A DNA stretch of 64,000 nucleotides from assembly GCA_963989245.1 (NCBI GenBank), contig OZ022344.1, forward strand, positions 61,901,242 to 61,965,241, read 5' to 3'. The notes under the pieces were generated by a model. The model did no database searches. It saw only the letters and a list, made by a program, of their open reading frames with translations, and was not told the origin of the DNA. How positions within the stretch are numbered: position 1 is the stretch's first letter; each line of letters starts with the position of its first letter. Of the stretch, positions 21,794-28,165 are shown in pieces. The stretch is from Nansenia antarctica (Eukaryota > Chordata > Actinopteri > Argentiniformes > Microstomatidae). Made by a program: the position numbers and the translations under genes.

Positions 21794-22511
21794 TGTTCAA
21801 CGGTTTCGTCGTAGAGTCTCCGGGTGGAGAAGGGGGGGGTCGTCGTCGGGTGGGGGAGGGAGGGGGGAGGGGGGGGTTCGTCACCGGGTGGGTGAGGCCT
21901 CTGTGTTCGTCACCGGGTGGTGGGGGGGGGTTCGTCACCGGGTGGGGGAGGCCTCTGTGTTCCCTGGCTAGTTGGTGGAAGATAGGTGGGGGGGTAATGT
22001 TATTAGCATATCTACCCATTGTTTTGCTAGCCACGTCTGAATCCTGGAAGTCTGCTGTTGCCGGCAAACTAACCGGTTTGTCGACAATGGCGTCAATGTT
22101 TATGCTCGTAGCATTTGCCTGGGAAAGATATAGTTGTTGTCTGGCTAAACGTGAAGCCCGCCTGGTTGCGACTGGTCCGGGATTCAGCTGGATGTCTCCC
22201 GAGAGCAGTAGATAGAGCCATATCACGGTTCTTCGGTCCATTCTACCTGTCGGGGGTTTGTTTCTTCTCGTCCGGTCCGCAGTCAACGTCGTGTGGATGG
22301 TTGTTGCTCCGAAGCCCAAACATTTCTTTGCGGCGTGGAGATAAAAGTCGCTATGTGTCTCACCTTTTCCAACAAAGTTTGACTCCTTCTCCATAAGATG
22401 CAAGTTCTGTGGTGATTTGATGTACAAATCCGTAATCCATAGAAGGAACAGAAGAAAATGTGGTATAATCCTCGCCGTTGCGCCCGTGCGCTGATAGAAG
22501 CGACTACTCAT
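21756..22511 (-). CDS. LINE ORF1-like protein with 2A-like motif and proline-rich tail
   Basis: 251 residues. An N-terminal hydrophobic stretch (HFLLFLLWITDLY) is followed around residue 100 by WLYLLLSGDIQLNPGP, a 2A-like sequence, and then a region ending in repeats rich in Pro (HRGLTHPVTNPPLPPP). No zinc knuckle or RRM is visible. 2A-like motifs at the N-terminal side of CR1-type proteins are established. They make the ribosome skip a bond between Gly and Pro, or act as signal sequences. Here the usual Glu of DxExNPGP is Gln. The frame ends in a poly-C run that overlaps the start of ORF2, so the two frames may once have been continuous. Confidence 0.7.
   Translation of the reverse strand: MSSRFYQRTGATARIIPHFLLFLLWITDLYIKSPQNLHLMEKESNFVGKGETHSDFYLHAAKKCLGFGATTIHTTLTADRTRRNKPPTGRMDRRTVIWLYLLLSGDIQLNPGPVATRRASRLARQQLYLSQANATSINIDAIVDKPVSLPATADFQDSDVASKTMGRYANNITPPPIFHQLAREHRGLPHPVTNPPPPPGDEHRGLTHPVTNPPLPPPSPTRRRPPPSPPGDSTTKPLNNGRPPPTPQSST
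22173..22202 (-). other. 2A-like peptide site (SGDIQLNPGP)
   Basis: The codons for SGDIQLNPGP follow a Leu-rich helix (WLYLLL). In confirmed 2A peptides NPGP and an acidic-x-Glu upstream are needed for ribosome skipping. The Glu-to-Gln change may reduce activity. Skipping would occur between the last Gly and Pro, separating about 100 N-terminal residues. Confidence 0.65.
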
Positions 22512-22550
22512 GACGACTGCTGACTGCTGACAACAGCTGGATTTTGGGGG

Positions 22551-22557
22551 TACTCAC
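22551..22557 (-). other. Splice donor of the TERF-like exon
   Basis: CAAG followed by GTGAGTA on the minus strand matches the consensus 5' splice site at every position. It fixes the exon end at 22558 in phase with the known domain. Confidence 0.65.
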
Positions 22558-22795
22558 CTTGAAGTAGGTCCCTGATTTCACAGAACTCAGAATATTGTTC
22601 ATTTCTGAAAGCGTTAAATGCTGCAGACAGATAATAATCCACTATCCAGCTATTAACTATGCAATCATAATCTGCCTTGACATCGTCTGACGCGTCCATG
22701 TTTTCGTTTGCCGCCATATTTGAATCACGAGCAGCTGTCCCGTGAGCCACAATAATGGAACTCCGAACTCTGCTGCTCCTGGTTGACATGGCCAC
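22558..22795 (-). CDS. First coding exon of a TERF1/TERF2-like telomere protein (isolated)
   Basis: The minus strand reads ...DYDCIVNSWIVDYYLSAAFN then AFRNEQYSEFCEIRDLLQ. This is the start of the TRFH dimerisation domain of TRF1/TRF2 (pattern V-N-x-W-[VI]-x3-Y ... A-x2-AFR-x3-Y-x2-F-x2-IRD-x2-Q), a protein that binds double-stranded TTAGGG DNA in shelterin. Two start codons are possible, at 22795 and at 22717 (AATATGGCGG, giving MAANENMDASDD). The exon ends at CTTCAAG followed by GTGAGTA, a near-ideal splice donor. The full-length LINE lies directly after the donor, and no later TERF exons are seen down to 18 kb. It is a detached exon or the 5' end of a gene with a huge intron. Confidence 0.7.
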
Positions 22796-22799
22796 ACCT

Positions 22800-23053
22800 G
22801 GCTCAACTTCAGAGGGGGAGTTATGTAGAGGTTAGAAGAGGCAGGTGGGGCAAGGTTTAGACCAATAATCTTAATATAAAATATATGTATATATTAATAT
22901 ATGAAATTTTTAACCGAGCATCGATCCATTCATGTGCAGGTTATACATGGCCTTCAGTGGTTCTGGGATGCCAATCACCCGGAGATTCTGTCGTTTGGAA
23001 CGGCACTTACTGTCACTTGGGTCGTTATCGTGGTACCAGAATAGCTTGTTCAT
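22800..23053. other. No clear gene; unidentified sequence joined to the TTLL exon
   Basis: 22800-22880 is non-coding and AT-rich at its end. On the minus strand 23053-22920 includes the frame SKCRSKRQNLRVIGIPE. I could not assign it. It joins the TTLL-like exon exactly at that exon's end (AACATGAACAG), so this is a rearrangement join and not a normal intron. Confidence 0.4.
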
Positions 23054-23121
23054 CTGTTCATGTTCCTGGCCAGGAGATCCTTCCTGCAGATCTCACTCAT
23101 CCCAGGGAAGTGGTTGATCTT
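23054..23121 (-). pseudogene. TTLL6/TTLL13 exon, copy 1
   Basis: The 68-bp minus-strand stretch encodes KINHFPGMSEICRKDLLARN plus MNR, a hallmark segment of the tubulin polyglutamylases TTLL6/TTLL13 (Q-KINHFPGMSEICRKDLLARNM-x-RM). These enzymes add glutamate chains to tubulin in cilia. Only this one exon is present. Its upstream CACAG acceptor is fused to a histone H1 scrap at 23122-23131, and its downstream donor is replaced. A second, shorter copy with a normal-looking acceptor is at 23523-23550. Confidence 0.8.
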
Positions 23122-23130
23122 CTGTGAGGG

Positions 23131-23177
23131 GTCGTAGCCACCGCCTTCTTGAGCGCGGACAGAGAAACACCGCTCCT
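23131..23177 (-). pseudogene. Histone H1 globular-domain scrap, copy 1
   Basis: Minus strand: RSGVSLSALKKA followed after a ~10-base deletion by GGYD. This is the helix of linker histone H1 (RSGVSLAALKKALAAGGYD in the family). The deletion is shared with copy 2 at 23952-23987, so both derive from one already damaged source. Fused to the TTLL exon at TCACAG. Confidence 0.75.
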
Positions 23178-23202
23178 CATTGTCCGTTATTCAGAGCAAC
23201 TC

Positions 23203-23216
23203 ATTGGATTTGCATA
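23203..23216 (-). promoter_or_regulatory. Octamer and CCAAT box, histone-promoter type
   Basis: On the minus strand TTATGCAAATCCAATGAG joins the octamer ATGCAAAT directly to CCAAT. Octamer ATTTGCAT with CCAAT boxes is characteristic of H2A-H2B divergent promoters. It is 26 bases from the H1 scrap, so it is probably another shard of a histone cluster. No histone ORF follows it. Confidence 0.45.
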
Positions 23217-23269
23217 AACCCACCTTGTTGGAGCAAGTATATTCTCTGTGGAGGGTCAGCACTAAGTAC

Positions 23270-23522
23270 AGCATGCTGTAAAAAAAAAAAAAAACATCCT
23301 CGTCATCCATCCAGAAAGACCAGTTTCTCTTTTTGTCTTGTTTTATGCCTTCGTCTTCAGCTGATAAAGCAGGGACAGGAATTGGATCTAATGATTTTGG
23401 TCTCGACACATCACTGCAAGGTGACAACCACTGGTCGTTCTTGTGCAGGGATTTTCCAGGACAGTTGTCACTAGTGTCTTCTTGTTGCTTCTTTCCATCT
23501 TTCTTCTTTGAGCAAGACTGAG
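23270..23522 (-). pseudogene. Unidentified Lys/Ser-rich exon-like frame ending at a T-run
   Basis: The minus-strand frame reads SAQSCSKKKDGKKQQEDTSD ... SAEDEGIKQDKKRN WSFWMDDED and then enters a 15-base T-run followed by ACAG. The KKRxW-x-x-W-x-x-D-E-D end resembles the first helix of a Myb/SANT domain, but this is too short to prove. The charged composition and clean end suggest a real exon of an unknown gene. It joins the TTLL scrap at GGGATGAGTG. Confidence 0.3.
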
Positions 23523-23550
23523 CACTCATCCCAGGGAAGTGGTTGATCTT
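23523..23550 (-). pseudogene. TTLL6/TTLL13 exon start, copy 2, with its splice acceptor
   Basis: KINHFPGMS is encoded directly after TATTCTATTCGTATTCACAG (23551-23570), a pyrimidine-rich splice acceptor. This confirms where the parental exon begins. After nine residues the sequence switches to the Lys/Ser-rich frame. Copy 1 (23054-23121) has the rest of the exon but has lost the acceptor. Confidence 0.7.
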
Positions 23551-23951
23551 CTGTGAATACGAATAGAATAGAATAGAAATGATGTCTGCAGAAGCCAGCC
23601 TGGAACGCACCTTTTTGGAGATGAAAATTTGGGGCAATATTTGAGCCTCCACTGGGGCCCTGGCTCTGGTCATCATCATAATTGTCTATGATAGTTTAGT
23701 GATATAACTGTGGGACTCTATTAACAATTAATGTATCTGATATAACTGTGCTACTCGCAAATACCCTGGAGTCTGGTGCTGAAAAATTAACGGACTCTTA
23801 GCTTCGATCTCGCGAGATCCTGGAAGTGGAAGGTTTTGATTCGAAAATTCGAAAGCGCGAAACTGAATACTGCTACGTCCATAATAATAATAATAATACT
23901 CATAGATCTCATCCTCCTCTTCCTCTCTCACAGGGTGTATTCTACAGCAGG

Positions 23952-23987
23952 GTCGTAGCCACCGCCTTCTTGAGCGCGGACAGAGAA
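23952..23987 (-). pseudogene. Histone H1 scrap, copy 2
   Basis: Minus strand: TCTCTGTCCGCGCTCAAGAA then GGCGGTGGCTACGAC, the same SLSALKKA-GGYD piece with the same deletion as at 23131. Flanks differ, so a block of at least 36 bases was copied. 23560-23950 between the copies has no gene that I can see. Confidence 0.7.
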
Positions 23988-24019
23988 ATGATGATACGAG
24001 ACTTCACCTGGCTTGCCAA

Positions 24020-24692
24020 TGCTCTTCAGATATCTTGTAGATATCATCTTCTCTTCAAGTAGATGTCTTGTAGATGTCATCTTCTCTTCAAGTAGATGTC
24101 TTGTAGATGTCATCTTCTCTTCAAGTAGATGTCTTGTAGATATCATCTTCTCTTCAAGTAGATGTCTTGTAGATATCATCTTCTCTTCAAGTAGATGTCT
24201 TGTAGATGTCATCTTCTCTTCAAGTAGATGTCTTGTAGATATCATCTTCTCTTCAAGTAGATGTCTTGTAGATATAATCTTCTCTTCAAGTAGATGTCTT
24301 GGAGATCTCATCTTCTCTTAAAGTAGATGTCTTGTAGATGTCATCTTCTCTTCAAGTAGATGTCTTGTAGATATCATCTTCTCTTCAAGTAGATGTCTTG
24401 TAGATGTCATCTTCTCTTCAAGTAGATGTCTTGTAGATGTCATCTTCTCTTCAAGTAGATGTCTTGTAGATATCATCTTCTCTTCAAGTAGATGTCTTGT
24501 AGATGTCATCTTCTCTTCAAGTAGATGTCTTGTAGATATCATCTTCTCTTCAAGTAGATGTCTTGTAGATGTCATCTTCTCTTCAAGTAGATGTCTTGTA
24601 GATATCATCTTCTCTTCAAGTAGATGTCTTGTAGATATCATCTTCTCTTCAAGTAGATGTCTTGTAGATGTCATCTTCTCTTCATCAAATGT
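24020..24692. repeat. 33-bp minisatellite, about 20 units, open on both strands
   Basis: Units of 33 bp centred on CATCTTCTCTTCAAGTAGAT. Because 33 is a multiple of three the array translates without stops on the minus strand as LLEEKM[TI]STRH repeats and on the plus strand as IFSSSRCLVD[VI] repeats. Units differ mainly at GATGTCATC/GATATCATC. The open frames are a consequence of the unit length. No start, splice site or homology supports a gene. Confidence 0.92.
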
Positions 24693-25038
24693 TATTTTCA
24701 TGCAATTATTTCAAAGTTGTGACTGACGATCCTATCCTTTATCTACTTCCATCATTAGTTGTCTCCGCCAAGTTCAGACAAATGAACCAAACAAACATTA
24801 ACTACATATCGAAGAACACGGTTCACTTCACAAGGAAGGGTTGGTTTTTAAAACCTTAGAGAACTGAATATTATTTTGAATGCTGAAAATGTCACATCAT
24901 GAGGAATGTTTCTGTCACAACAGTGTGTCGTTGGTGCGTTTTCTCTGCCTCATGTACATGAGATAAGAATGAGGACATTTCACAACATGACTCACAGCGC
25001 AGACAACCAGAGGATGGAGTGATGCATTGCTCTTTTGG
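24693..25038. other. No gene seen
   Basis: About 350 bases without recognisable coding, repeat or regulatory sequence, between the minisatellite and the histone H2A shard. Confidence 0.5.
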
Positions 25039-25050
25039 AGAGAAGTGGTT

Positions 25051-25066
25051 GGCTCTTAAAAGAGCC
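25051..25066 (-). terminator. Histone mRNA 3' stem-loop
   Basis: On the minus strand GGCTCT-TTTA-AGAGCC is the canonical replication-dependent histone 3' processing hairpin (6-bp stem, UUUA loop), preceded by CCCCAAA and followed by ACCAC and an AAAAGAG purine stretch like the U7-binding downstream element. It is bound by SLBP in functional mRNAs. It sits 13 bases from the H2A scrap at 25079, far closer than normal, because the last half of H2A has been deleted. Confidence 0.85.
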
Positions 25067-25078
25067 TTTGGGGTTGGA

Positions 25079-25116
25079 GCGTTACCGGCCAACTCCAGGA
25101 TCTCAGGATCAGTCAG
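25079..25116 (-). pseudogene. Histone H2A scrap
   Basis: Minus strand: LTDPEILELAGNA, matching the H2A alpha-2 segment LTAEILELAGNA with a 3-base insertion. The histone 3' stem-loop follows immediately, so an internal deletion fused the middle of H2A to its own 3' UTR. Upstream of LT the homology stops. Confidence 0.8.
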
Positions 25117-25179
25117 GTTCTCATTCACCTGGGTAGTGGTCCCACATTCCGAGGAGAGGCCGGCGGGTCGGTAGCGGGG

Positions 25180-25269
25180 ATGATGGCCCCCAAGCCCGGG
25201 AAGAAGACCCGCGGACGGGTCAAGATCAAGATAGAGTTCATAGACAACAAGCCGAAGAAAAGAGTGTGA
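25180..25269 (+). pseudogene. SRF MADS-box scrap
   Basis: The short plus frame MMAPKPGKKTRGRVKIKIEF continues IDNKPKKRV and a stop. GKKTRGRVKIK-[MI]-EFIDNK is the N-terminal DNA-binding start of serum response factor (family: GKKTRGRVKIKMEFIDNKLRRYTTFSKRK). Homology ends after IDNK, before the rest of the MADS box, so no DNA binding is expected. It is 40 bases from a histone H3 scrap. Processed or genomic origin cannot be told from 60 bases. Confidence 0.75.
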
Positions 25270-25309
25270 TAATGGTTCTGCTGCTTTGAGTGTCGTTCTT
25301 ATAGCTCGC

Positions 25310-25338
25310 GTGAAGAAGCCTCACCGCTACAGGCCCGG
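25310..25338 (+). pseudogene. Histone H3 tail scrap (VKKPHRYRPG)
   Basis: GTGAAGAAGCCTCACCGCTA and CAGGCCCGG encode VKKPHRYRPG of the H3 N-terminal tail. The sequence breaks after CCCGG and continues TTAGG. This is the same break point (CAGGCCCGG then TTAGGG) seen in the TTAGGG-linked scraps at 400-450 and 25980, so the H3 split happened at this base in the common ancestor. Confidence 0.8.
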
Positions 25339-25524
25339 TTAGGTTTTGTGTTTGTAGGGTTTAAAAAAGACACATTTGTCCTTTGTGCTCAGGCACACTG
25401 TTCTGCTCTCCCCCTGTTAAAACCATACAATAAAAGGAATAAAGTAATGCAAGCGACAGGGATCACCAGGAGGTTAAATGAACTAGGTCAAGGGCATTAA
25501 AATGCCAGGGCAGAGGTTGCTGGA
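25339..25524. other. No gene seen
   Basis: Contains AATAAAAGGAATAAAGT (25430-25447), which could be a polyadenylation signal, but no transcript unit is evident. The duplicated segment begins at 25525. Confidence 0.4.
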
Positions 25525-25996
25525 AGGGGTGTTAGGTCTCTAGGCTATTGCCACCATAAATATTAATGAAATAAATAATTAAAAACATTTGTGTAAGTGC
25601 TCTACATAGGGATACCTATTTTTTTTATTAATTAATTACTCTACAGGATACCTCTATATACACATGTATTTACATAACCACACAAAAGATAAATAGATAA
25701 ATAAATACATATATGTCTTTATTTGTTTATTAAAAGGTAAATCACCATTAAAACATCCCCATCCAAGTATAGCATTAGTATAATCCTGTCCTCATATTAC
25801 CCTGTGGCCTGTAGGATAAATTAACATTCCAAAACCTTTTAAAATCGTTCATTCAATCCTCCCGGCGTCACTGTCTGTAGGGCCTTGATAAAATATCTCT
25901 CCCTGCCCCTCCGTTGCGCCACAGTCCACCCGTGATTGGCCTGTAGCCCTGAAATGGTGAGGGGTTAGGGGTTAGGGTTACAGGCCCGGTTAGGGT

Positions 25997-26188
25997 TACA
26001 GGCCCGGCACCGTGGCTCTGAGGGAGATCCGTCGTTACCAGAAGTCCACCGAGCTGCTGATCCGCAAGCTGCCCTTCCAGCGCCTGGTGAGAGAAATCTC
26101 CCAGGATTTCAAGACCGACCTGCGCTTCCGGAGCTCTGCTGTGATGGCCCTGCAGGAGGCCAGCGAGGCCTACCTGGTCGGTCTGTAG
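25997..26188 (+). pseudogene. Histone H3 fragment, copy 2a
   Basis: Same extent as 444-635, from [11 protein letters not shown] to SEAYLVGL and the junction stop. Two point differences: ATCTCCCAG (A-to-S in REIAQD) and CTTCCGGAG (Q-to-R in RFQSS). Upstream are TTAGGG-type repeats with the ACAGGCCCGG scrap. Confidence 0.88.
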
Positions 26189-26363
26189 GATAAATTAACA
26201 TTCCAAAACCTTTTAAAATCGTTCATTCAATCCTCCCGGCGTCACTGTCTGTAGGGCCTTGATAAAATATCTCTCCCTGCCCCTCCGTTGCGCCACAGTC
26301 CACCCGTGATTGGCCTGTAGCCCTGAAATGGTGAGGGGTTAGGGTTACAGGCCCGGTTAGGGT

Positions 26364-26593
26364 TACAGGCCCGGCACCGAGCTGCTGATCCGCAAGCTGC
26401 CCTTCCAGCGCCTGGTGAGAGAAATCGCCCAGGATTTCAAGACCGACCTGCGCTTCCAGAGCTCTGCTCCAGCGAGGCCTACCTGGTCGGTCTGTTCGAG
26501 GACACGAACCTGTGCGCCATCCACGCCAAGAGGGTCACCATCATGCCCAAAGACATCCAGCTGGCCCGCCGTATCCGTGGAGAGCGCGCCTAA
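26364..26593 (+). pseudogene. Histone H3 fragment, copy 2b, frameshifted
   Basis: Carries the same CACCG-mediated internal deletion as 837-1085 plus a 19-base deletion after SSA, which shifts the frame. The C-terminal coding sequence to RGERA and TAA at 26591 is otherwise intact in another frame. Followed by the antisense LINE fragment. Confidence 0.88.
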
Positions 26594-26604
26594 GATGACC
26601 ACCT

Positions 26605-27172
26605 TTGGCCTTCAGCTGGCGCAGGTGGGGGGAGAACCAGGGGGCAGAGTGGGGGAAAGAGACAGGCCGGGTTTTAACGGGGGCAAGTGAGTTGAGCAGA
26701 GATTTAAGACCATCGTTATACAAATCAACCAACTGATCCGGGGTGTATGGGGGGGTGATAATGGAGAGATTATCAATGCCAATTGAGAGGTCAGCTAGGT
26801 TGATATTTCTGATGTTGCGGAAGGATATGACGCGAGATTGCTTGGTTTTGGACAATGTTAGACATAACTTAAAGAAGACAAGTTTGTGGTCAGAGATGGG
26901 GAGGTCGGCAGCAGAGCAATTTTGAGGAGTGACACCTGAACAGCAGACTAAGTCCAAAGTATGACCTTTACAGTGGGTGGGGAAGTCGATATATTGAGTG
27001 AGACCAAAACTGTCCAGGCATGAGATGAAGTCCTTAGTAGAAGCAAGATTCTTATTGTCCAAATGAATATTAATGTCACTAAGCAAAATTATAATGGATG
27101 AGAGTGAGCAGATGAGTGAGAAAAGTGGTGAATTCATCAATGAAGTCCTTGTTTGGCTTGGGTGGGCGGTAA
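26605..27172 (-). mobile_element. LINE endonuclease fragment, copy 2 (shorter)
   Basis: Same element as at 1100-2160 but the region 5' of the GDI motif is lost. Minus frame: ICSLSSIIILLSDINIHLDN, SDHKLV, and APWFSPHLRQLKAKG. The catalytic GDI is altered to SDI. A 5-base deletion near 27115 shifts the frame upstream. Confidence 0.8.
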
Positions 27173-27883
27173 ATAGCAGCAGTAGCTAGTGATGTGTCCT
27201 TCCGTGCCGACGGACGTCCTGGGTGTACGTTTCCGTAGCAGATAGTCACCTAGTCAAGTTCGCTTGACAACTGAAGATGGCAAGGAAACAAGTTCACAAA
27301 TAATATCTGGGCCCCATACACCGCAGGACTCCAGATACTTCTGTTTATTGTAGTGGATGAGGGGCACTGTACGGTAGCGTCCTGCCTCTGTAGAGGATGA
27401 GGGGCACTGTACGGTAGCGTTTTGGACGCTTTTGGGAGTGTTTTGATTGAGACAGGGATGGTTGAGTCTGACATTTGGCCGTCTGAGGGGGACAATTGGT
27501 CACCGGCTCAGCTAGTGTCTCCAGTGGGCCGAAAAAGTTTGTGAGATGGAGTTCGTCCAGAGAATAGCAGCAGTAGCTAGTGATGTGTCCTTCCGTGCCG
27601 ACGGACGTCCTGGGTGTAAGTTTCCGTAGCAGATAGTCACCTAGTCAAGTTCGCTTGACAACTGAAGATGGCAAGGAAACAAGTTCACAAATAATATCTG
27701 TATTCTCCACATCGCACACGTCGGTAGTAAATCCCAGTAAATGTTTGCGTAAGAAATATATCCGTTATAGCCGAGATCCCCAAAACGTCTGGCTGGACAA
27801 TCCCCGACGGTCCGCGATCTCTCACTTTCTCCCTTGGAGAGGCTGTCTCCCATGGTGTCAGACATTTGTTCAATCACATCTCT
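27173..27883. repeat. Second modular array, left part
   Basis: 27247-27637 is a type 1 module (two 40-bp units). A type 3 module begins near 27638 and is interrupted at 27884 by the hAT-like transposon. It continues on the other side at 31501 inside the coiled-coil coding sequence. Confidence 0.85.
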
Positions 27884-28165
27884 CAGGGTTTCTGCAGGTT
27901 TCAGCAAGTTCAATTTAAGACTTTTTAAGACCTTTTTAATGCCACTTTAAATGGAATTTAAGACCGAAAAAATATATATATGCGATGGTTAGGGGATTCC
28001 ACTGTACTACAATACAAGCATAGCATGTCAATCAATGAGACTCATTCAAGTTTACTTGTTTTGTTTATTGAACATAAAAGCTCTGGTTCAATAACTTAAT
28101 TAAATTAAAAGTGCAATTAGTTGGTCGGAAACATCTAACAAAAAAACCCCATCTACTTAACACAC

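Larger units (their letters stand above)
18399..22545 (-). mobile_element. CR1/L2-like LINE, nearly full length
   Basis: Two overlapping reading frames (251 and 1006 residues) and a 3' region ending in TTTCAATCAATC-type tandem tail make a nearly complete APE-type non-LTR retrotransposon. Such elements copy by nicking target DNA with ORF2 endonuclease and priming reverse transcription there. The 3' tail sequence matches truncated copies at 13247 and 32411, so the family is active or was recently. It lies immediately 3' of a TERF-like exon splice donor (22557). A target duplication is not obvious (weak ACAGCT match at 18391 and 22533). Confidence 0.85.
25525..27172. repeat. Second copy of the 1-1673 segment
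   Basis: Matches 1-1673 base for base over long stretches, with a ~45-base insertion at 25617-25660, fewer TTAGGG units, and a 19-base deletion in the second H3 fragment. At 27172 (GGCGGTAAAT) it jumps to the array sequence AGCAGCAGTAGC that in copy 1 begins at 2179, so about 505 bases of the LINE are missing. Confidence 0.92.

Noticed and set aside
18391..22538. ACAGCT as target duplication of the CR1/L2-like LINE
   Set aside because: Six bases with unclear element borders; too weak to claim.
22932..23117. Plus-strand ORF MCRLYMAFSG as a gene
   Set aside because: It is antisense to the TTLL exon and unidentified junk, with no homology.
24318..24701. 127-codon EEKMTSTRHLL protein
   Set aside because: Entirely minisatellite with both strands open; no start context, splice site or known domain.
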